From NCBI GenBank assembly GCA_040414495.1, contig JBEDUI010000083.1, forward strand, positions 103,004 through 167,003: DNA of 64,000 bases, written 5' to 3'. The notes under the pieces were generated by a model. The model was not told where the DNA came from. It saw nothing but the letters and a program-made list of their open reading frames with translations, and did no database searches. This DNA comes from DATAVB01 sp040414495. GTDB taxonomy: Bacteria; Actinomycetota; Actinomycetes; Mycobacteriales; QHCD01. This document shows positions 61,079-64,000 of the stretch, piece after piece. The position numbers and the translations under genes were made by a program. Numbering within the stretch: the stretch's first letter is position 1; each line of letters starts with the position of its first letter.

Positions 61079-61765
61079 ATGCTAGCCCGGCTCGACCATG
61101 GGCAAACGGTGTCGCTGGCTGGCCGCCACCCGCACGACCGGACAGGCTTGCGCACCTACCTGCAACGATTGCTAGGTAACCTCGGTCAGCGACCAGGTCC
61201 GACCCCAGCCGGGGACACGCCGCCGCCCACCTTGACTAACGGGACATCTATCGCGGTGACGGTGACTCCCGATACCGGCAACCCGGTGAAGTATCCGAAG
61301 CACGGAGCAGCCGCCCACAATCGGCACACCTGGATTATTCATTCGCGCGGCGTGTATAGCATGTACATCGAGCAGTGCGATAGCAATGGCAACTGCCACA
61401 TATCTGACCAGATCACCGCGAGCCTGATTTTCAATCCTGGGCCGAAGGTTAGCCGGTTCGACTGGAATTACCTCTATTCACCACACGACGGCGACTTCAC
61501 ACACGTACATTTCCAGGGTTACTCAATCTGTAGCGCGACGACCGTGTGTTCCGATGTGGACAGTTGCGACTTCGGACAAGGCAGCTGCCCAACCCACGGC
61601 AGCTTCAATCTCGGTTACCACGGTCGAGATGAGCACGGCCGCAAGGTGGCCCACGCCGCGCAGTTCTGGGCCTACGACAAACTCGATGCCGTCTGGCATT
61701 CCACCAACGCACGCACCGGCAACGCAGCCTGCCAGCGACGACCCAGCAACCTCTGCCTGTACTAG
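61079..61765 (+). CDS. Second half of the duplicated-domain secreted protein
   Basis: 228 aa from the ATG at 61079. Homology to the first half actually begins upstream at about 60975 in the same frame (NPDVNCSYVTFAQAAVAETW), without a start codon there. LDHGQTVSLAGRHPHD and QRPGPTPAGDTPPP mirror the first copy. A beta-rich C-terminal domain with six or more cysteines follows (EQCDSNGNCHIS, CSDVDSCDFGQGSCPTHG). Without the first half it lacks an export signal. Function unknown. Confidence 0.55.
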   Translation: MLARLDHGQTVSLAGRHPHDRTGLRTYLQRLLGNLGQRPGPTPAGDTPPPTLTNGTSIAVTVTPDTGNPVKYPKHGAAAHNRHTWIIHSRGVYSMYIEQCDSNGNCHISDQITASLIFNPGPKVSRFDWNYLYSPHDGDFTHVHFQGYSICSATTVCSDVDSCDFGQGSCPTHGSFNLGYHGRDEHGRKVAHAAQFWAYDKLDAVWHSTNARTGNAACQRRPSNLCLY

Positions 61766-61795
61766 ACCGATCCGACCAACAGAAGAGCGGTTCTT

Positions 61796-62239
61796 ATGAC
61801 CCCAACCGCACAGTTCCCACCAAACGACCAGGCGGCCATATCGATAGAGCACGATGTGTCGCTCATTAGCCGCGATGACCTCACGGCCGAGCTAACTCAT
61901 GTCCTGCGCTACACCACAGGCCACGAATTCACACTGCACATCGAGATCAACACGACGAAAACGCAGTTCAGAATCAGCAAGGACGCCTTCGATCCTCCGA
62001 GGCGTTCAGGCGCGGCTCGACCCGATACGGCGTTCATCCTCAGAGCCCAGTTACCGTCCGGCGCGGCCACAGATGCTGACGACCCAGATTATGAAAATCC
62101 CAGCGGCCCGGTGCTCTCACTAATCGGCGGCCAAAACCTGTACCACCAAGCCGACATGCATTACTGGCTCGCGCCGGCAGAGCCGATCGAATCGACTCTG
62201 TTCACCATCCAATGGCCGGCGGCTGGCATCCGGTTCTAG
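61796..62239 (+). CDS. Protein of unknown function
   Basis: 147 aa, no signal peptide. Segments such as LTHVLRYTTGHEFTLHIEI and FILRAQLPSG suggest an alpha/beta fold. A Trp/Tyr-rich C-terminus (MHYWLAPAEP) is seen. It begins 31 bp after the previous gene and may be co-transcribed. No family recognised. Confidence 0.55.
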   Translation: MTPTAQFPPNDQAAISIEHDVSLISRDDLTAELTHVLRYTTGHEFTLHIEINTTKTQFRISKDAFDPPRRSGAARPDTAFILRAQLPSGAATDADDPDYENPSGPVLSLIGGQNLYHQADMHYWLAPAEPIESTLFTIQWPAAGIRF

Positions 62240-62396
62240 CGACCGCCAGGCATGGCCTGCGGCGGCCGAGCCGGATACCAACCCCAGCCGCCACATGCTT
62301 GCCGCCAAGAGTACGCGCGGACACAGATCGCAGCCCAAGTTGTAGCTGCCCTAGAGCAAATTCGACAGAGGTCCGCAGCGGAGTTGGTGTAGCTCG

Positions 62397-63497
62397 CTAG
62401 CTGACTCCGTCGAGCGAACTCGCAAGTGCGGAACCCGCCATATCCGCGTCGCCACTCGCCGAGCGCCGTTGCGCGATGCCGGTCGAGGCTCGTACGACGA
62501 GTTCGGGTTGCAAAAGTACCTGACGGTGGCGATGGTCGGGTTGGGTTTCGGAAAGGAGCAGATCGGCGGCGGTGTAGCCCAGTTGGTATTTCGGCTGGCG
62601 CACGGTGGTGAGTGGAACGCTGATCAGCGACACGAATTCGATGTCGTCGTAACCAACGATCGCCATGTCCGCCGGTACCCGCAATCCGCGGCGCAGCAAT
62701 GCCCGCAATGCGCCGGTGGCGAGCAGGTCGTTGACGCACATGATCGCGGTCGGCGGCTGCGGCCATTCCCGTAGCACCTCGATCGCGGGCTCGGCGCCGT
62801 CGGCTTTGGGGGACGACGCCTGGATATCGACGAGGACCTCATCGGGATCCAGCCCGGCCGCTCGTACGGCACGGGCGGCGCCGCGGCGGCGATCAACACA
62901 CTGCCGGATCGAGCTTGGCCCATTGAGAAAAGCGATCCGACGATGCCCCAGACCGAGCAGATGCGCCGCCGCGAGCTCACCGCCGCGAACGTCGTCCACG
63001 GCCGCCGCGCACAGGTCCACCGATCGGCTGGCCCGGTCGAGCAACACAATCGGCGTCCCGCGCCGGGCGATTTCCTCGAGGTGGCGCAGTTTCGCTGCCG
63101 CGGGGATGACCAGGATGCCGCGGGCGCCCTGCTCCTGCAGCATACGTAAATAGCGGGCTTCCTTTTCCATTATCTCGTCGGTGCTGCAAATGCTGACCAT
63201 GCCGCCGTCTTCGGCTACCCGATCCTCGATGCCGCGCGCGACATCGGTGAAAAACGGGTTGCCCACGTCGAGCACGACCACGCCGACCGAGAGGCTCTGG
63301 CTGCCCCGCAATTGGGCGGCGGCGCGGTTACGGACAAAGCCGAGCTGATCCATCGCGGCCTGCACGCGTTGCTGGGTTGCCGCGGTCACAACATCCGGCC
63401 GATTCATCACGTTGGACACGGTGGCGACCGAAACACCCGCGAGCCGGGCCACATCCCGCACGCTGTGCCGCAGCGGATGCGTGCTCGATGAAGCCAT
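62397..63497 (-). CDS. LacI-family transcriptional regulator
   Basis: 366 aa. The N-terminal helix-turn-helix and hinge region (VRDVARLAGVSVATVSNVMN, residues about 13-32) is followed by a periplasmic-binding-protein-like effector domain (SVGVVVLDVGNPFFTDVARG, VNDLLATGALRALLRRGLRV, VGYDDIEFVSLISVPLTTVR). The effector is probably a sugar. It is divergent from a Tat-exported protein, with two tandem operator-like repeats between them, indicating control of that gene and of itself. Confidence 0.95.
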   Translation of the reverse strand: MASSSTHPLRHSVRDVARLAGVSVATVSNVMNRPDVVTAATQQRVQAAMDQLGFVRNRAAAQLRGSQSLSVGVVVLDVGNPFFTDVARGIEDRVAEDGGMVSICSTDEIMEKEARYLRMLQEQGARGILVIPAAAKLRHLEEIARRGTPIVLLDRASRSVDLCAAAVDDVRGGELAAAHLLGLGHRRIAFLNGPSSIRQCVDRRRGAARAVRAAGLDPDEVLVDIQASSPKADGAEPAIEVLREWPQPPTAIMCVNDLLATGALRALLRRGLRVPADMAIVGYDDIEFVSLISVPLTTVRQPKYQLGYTAADLLLSETQPDHRHRQVLLQPELVVRASTGIAQRRSASGDADMAGSALASSLDGVS

Positions 63498-63538
63498 GCG
63501 CGAATTCCCCGTGTGTAGCGTCCGATAACGGCAGTCGA

Positions 63539-63572
63539 TTGTAACGTATCAACTCTCCTTGTAACGTATCAA
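63539..63572. promoter_or_regulatory. Two tandem LacI-type operator copies
   Basis: TTGTAACGTATCAA occurs twice with no mismatch (63539-63552 and 63559-63572), 20 bp apart, two helical turns. Each copy is a partial palindrome (TTG, central ACGT, CAA) centred on CG, as LacI/GalR sites are. They sit between the regulator (start 63497) and the divergent gene (start 63643). Confidence 0.7.
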
Positions 63573-63642
63573 ACGTCGGTGCGCGCGCACATGGTTACTC
63601 AGCCGATTTCCCGCAGGTAAGCCCTTTTGACCGGAGGAAGCG

Positions 63643-64000
63643 ATGCGGCGTCCCGTCATCAGTCGTCGGACCATCCTGAAAGCCGCCGGTGCGGCGCCGG
63701 CTGTCATGGCGCTGTCCCCCACAGTCGCGGCCGCAGCCACCGCTCCAACCGGCGTCACCGATCACGTAACCTTTGGCGACTCGAAAAGCGAGAAAGCCCA
63801 TCAGGTACGGGTCGCCGGGTCGACCGCGGCCGTATCCGGAGAGGTGGAGGCCGGTCAACTTGTCGAGCCTTACACGGCGCGGTCGCTGACGATTGGCAGC
63901 CGGGTCACGGCCCGACTCAACGTCGCTGCGAACCGGCCGTTGACCCTGCAGTTGCGGGAAATCCGGCCGAACGACGAGTGGGGCGCCACATACGGGCTAC
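63643..64000 (+). CDS. Tat-exported protein, N-terminal part (runs off window)
   Basis: 119 codons visible. ATG behind GGAGGAAG. The signal ISRRTILKAAGAAPAVMALS is a twin-arginine signal with an AAAA cleavage region. The mature start (VTFGDSKSEKAHQVRVAGST) is beta-rich. The LacI partner suggests a carbohydrate-active enzyme, perhaps a glycoside hydrolase, but no catalytic domain is visible in the part present. Confidence 0.8.
   Translation, partial: MRRPVISRRTILKAAGAAPAVMALSPTVAAAATAPTGVTDHVTFGDSKSEKAHQVRVAGSTAAVSGEVEAGQLVEPYTARSLTIGSRVTARLNVAANRPLTLQLREIRPNDEWGATYGL

Overview
The window is 64 kb of high-G+C DNA from a Gram-positive actinomycete. The evidence is a complete ergothioneine operon, Tat-dependent lipoproteins, a DUF222/13E12-type HNH endonuclease, GTG starts, many 4-bp ATGA/GTGA gene overlaps, and an actinomycete-style vanYHAX cluster. 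The genus cannot be named from sequence alone. No rRNA, tRNA, CRISPR array or recognisable transposase was found.

Layout. 1-5.4 kb: egtABCDE, minus strand, with egtE running off the left edge. 5.7-8.9 kb: a membrane acyltransferase, a CbiX-type chelatase and a RIO-type kinase. 9.1-14.8 kb: a substrate-binding/VWA surface protein, a YjbQ-family protein, a CxxC membrane miniprotein, and a SnoaL-like plus BBE-type flavoprotein pair, with repeat-rich intergenic DNA between them. 14.8-47.5 kb: three separate peptide-type ABC importers on the minus strand, each with a different gene order. Between them lie lspA, an APH-like kinase, a DUF222/HNH gene, an S51 peptidase, and a histidine kinase/response regulator pair. 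That pair is divergent from a lipoprotein, HlyD-like adaptor and MacB-type ABC exporter. 48-50.7 kb: a small accessory patch with an internally deleted HNH copy, two coupled zinc-ribbon miniproteins, a frameshifted XRE-type regulator and a CYTH protein. 50.7-55.2 kb: a six-gene resistance-type operon, vanY-vanH-vanA-vanX-GNAT-nucleotidyltransferase, of visibly lower G+C. 55.3-64 kb: an orphan VapB-like antitoxin, secreted proteins (one gene frameshifted between two copies of a duplicated domain), acetyl-CoA synthetase with two coupled small genes upstream, and a LacI regulator divergent from a Tat-exported protein that runs off the right edge.

How the parts work together. egtA-E carry the whole route from glutamate, cysteine and histidine to ergothioneine. 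The three importers probably bring in peptides or other small solutes. The first has a clear sigma70-like promoter whose spacer and -10 hold a LacI-type palindrome, and the third has a similar palindrome upstream. The kinase/regulator pair probably controls the divergent export operon. The van genes would replace D-Ala-D-Ala peptidoglycan ends with D-Ala-D-Lac. No vanRS is adjacent, and two aminoglycoside-modification-like genes follow in the same direction. The last gene pair looks like a LacI-controlled carbohydrate locus with two tandem operators.

The least ordinary items are the mixed resistance operon, the HNH gene and its deleted copy that share flanking DNA, the zinc-ribbon/XRE/CYTH patch, the importer operons with extra small genes, and several families of degenerate tandem and inverted intergenic repeats.
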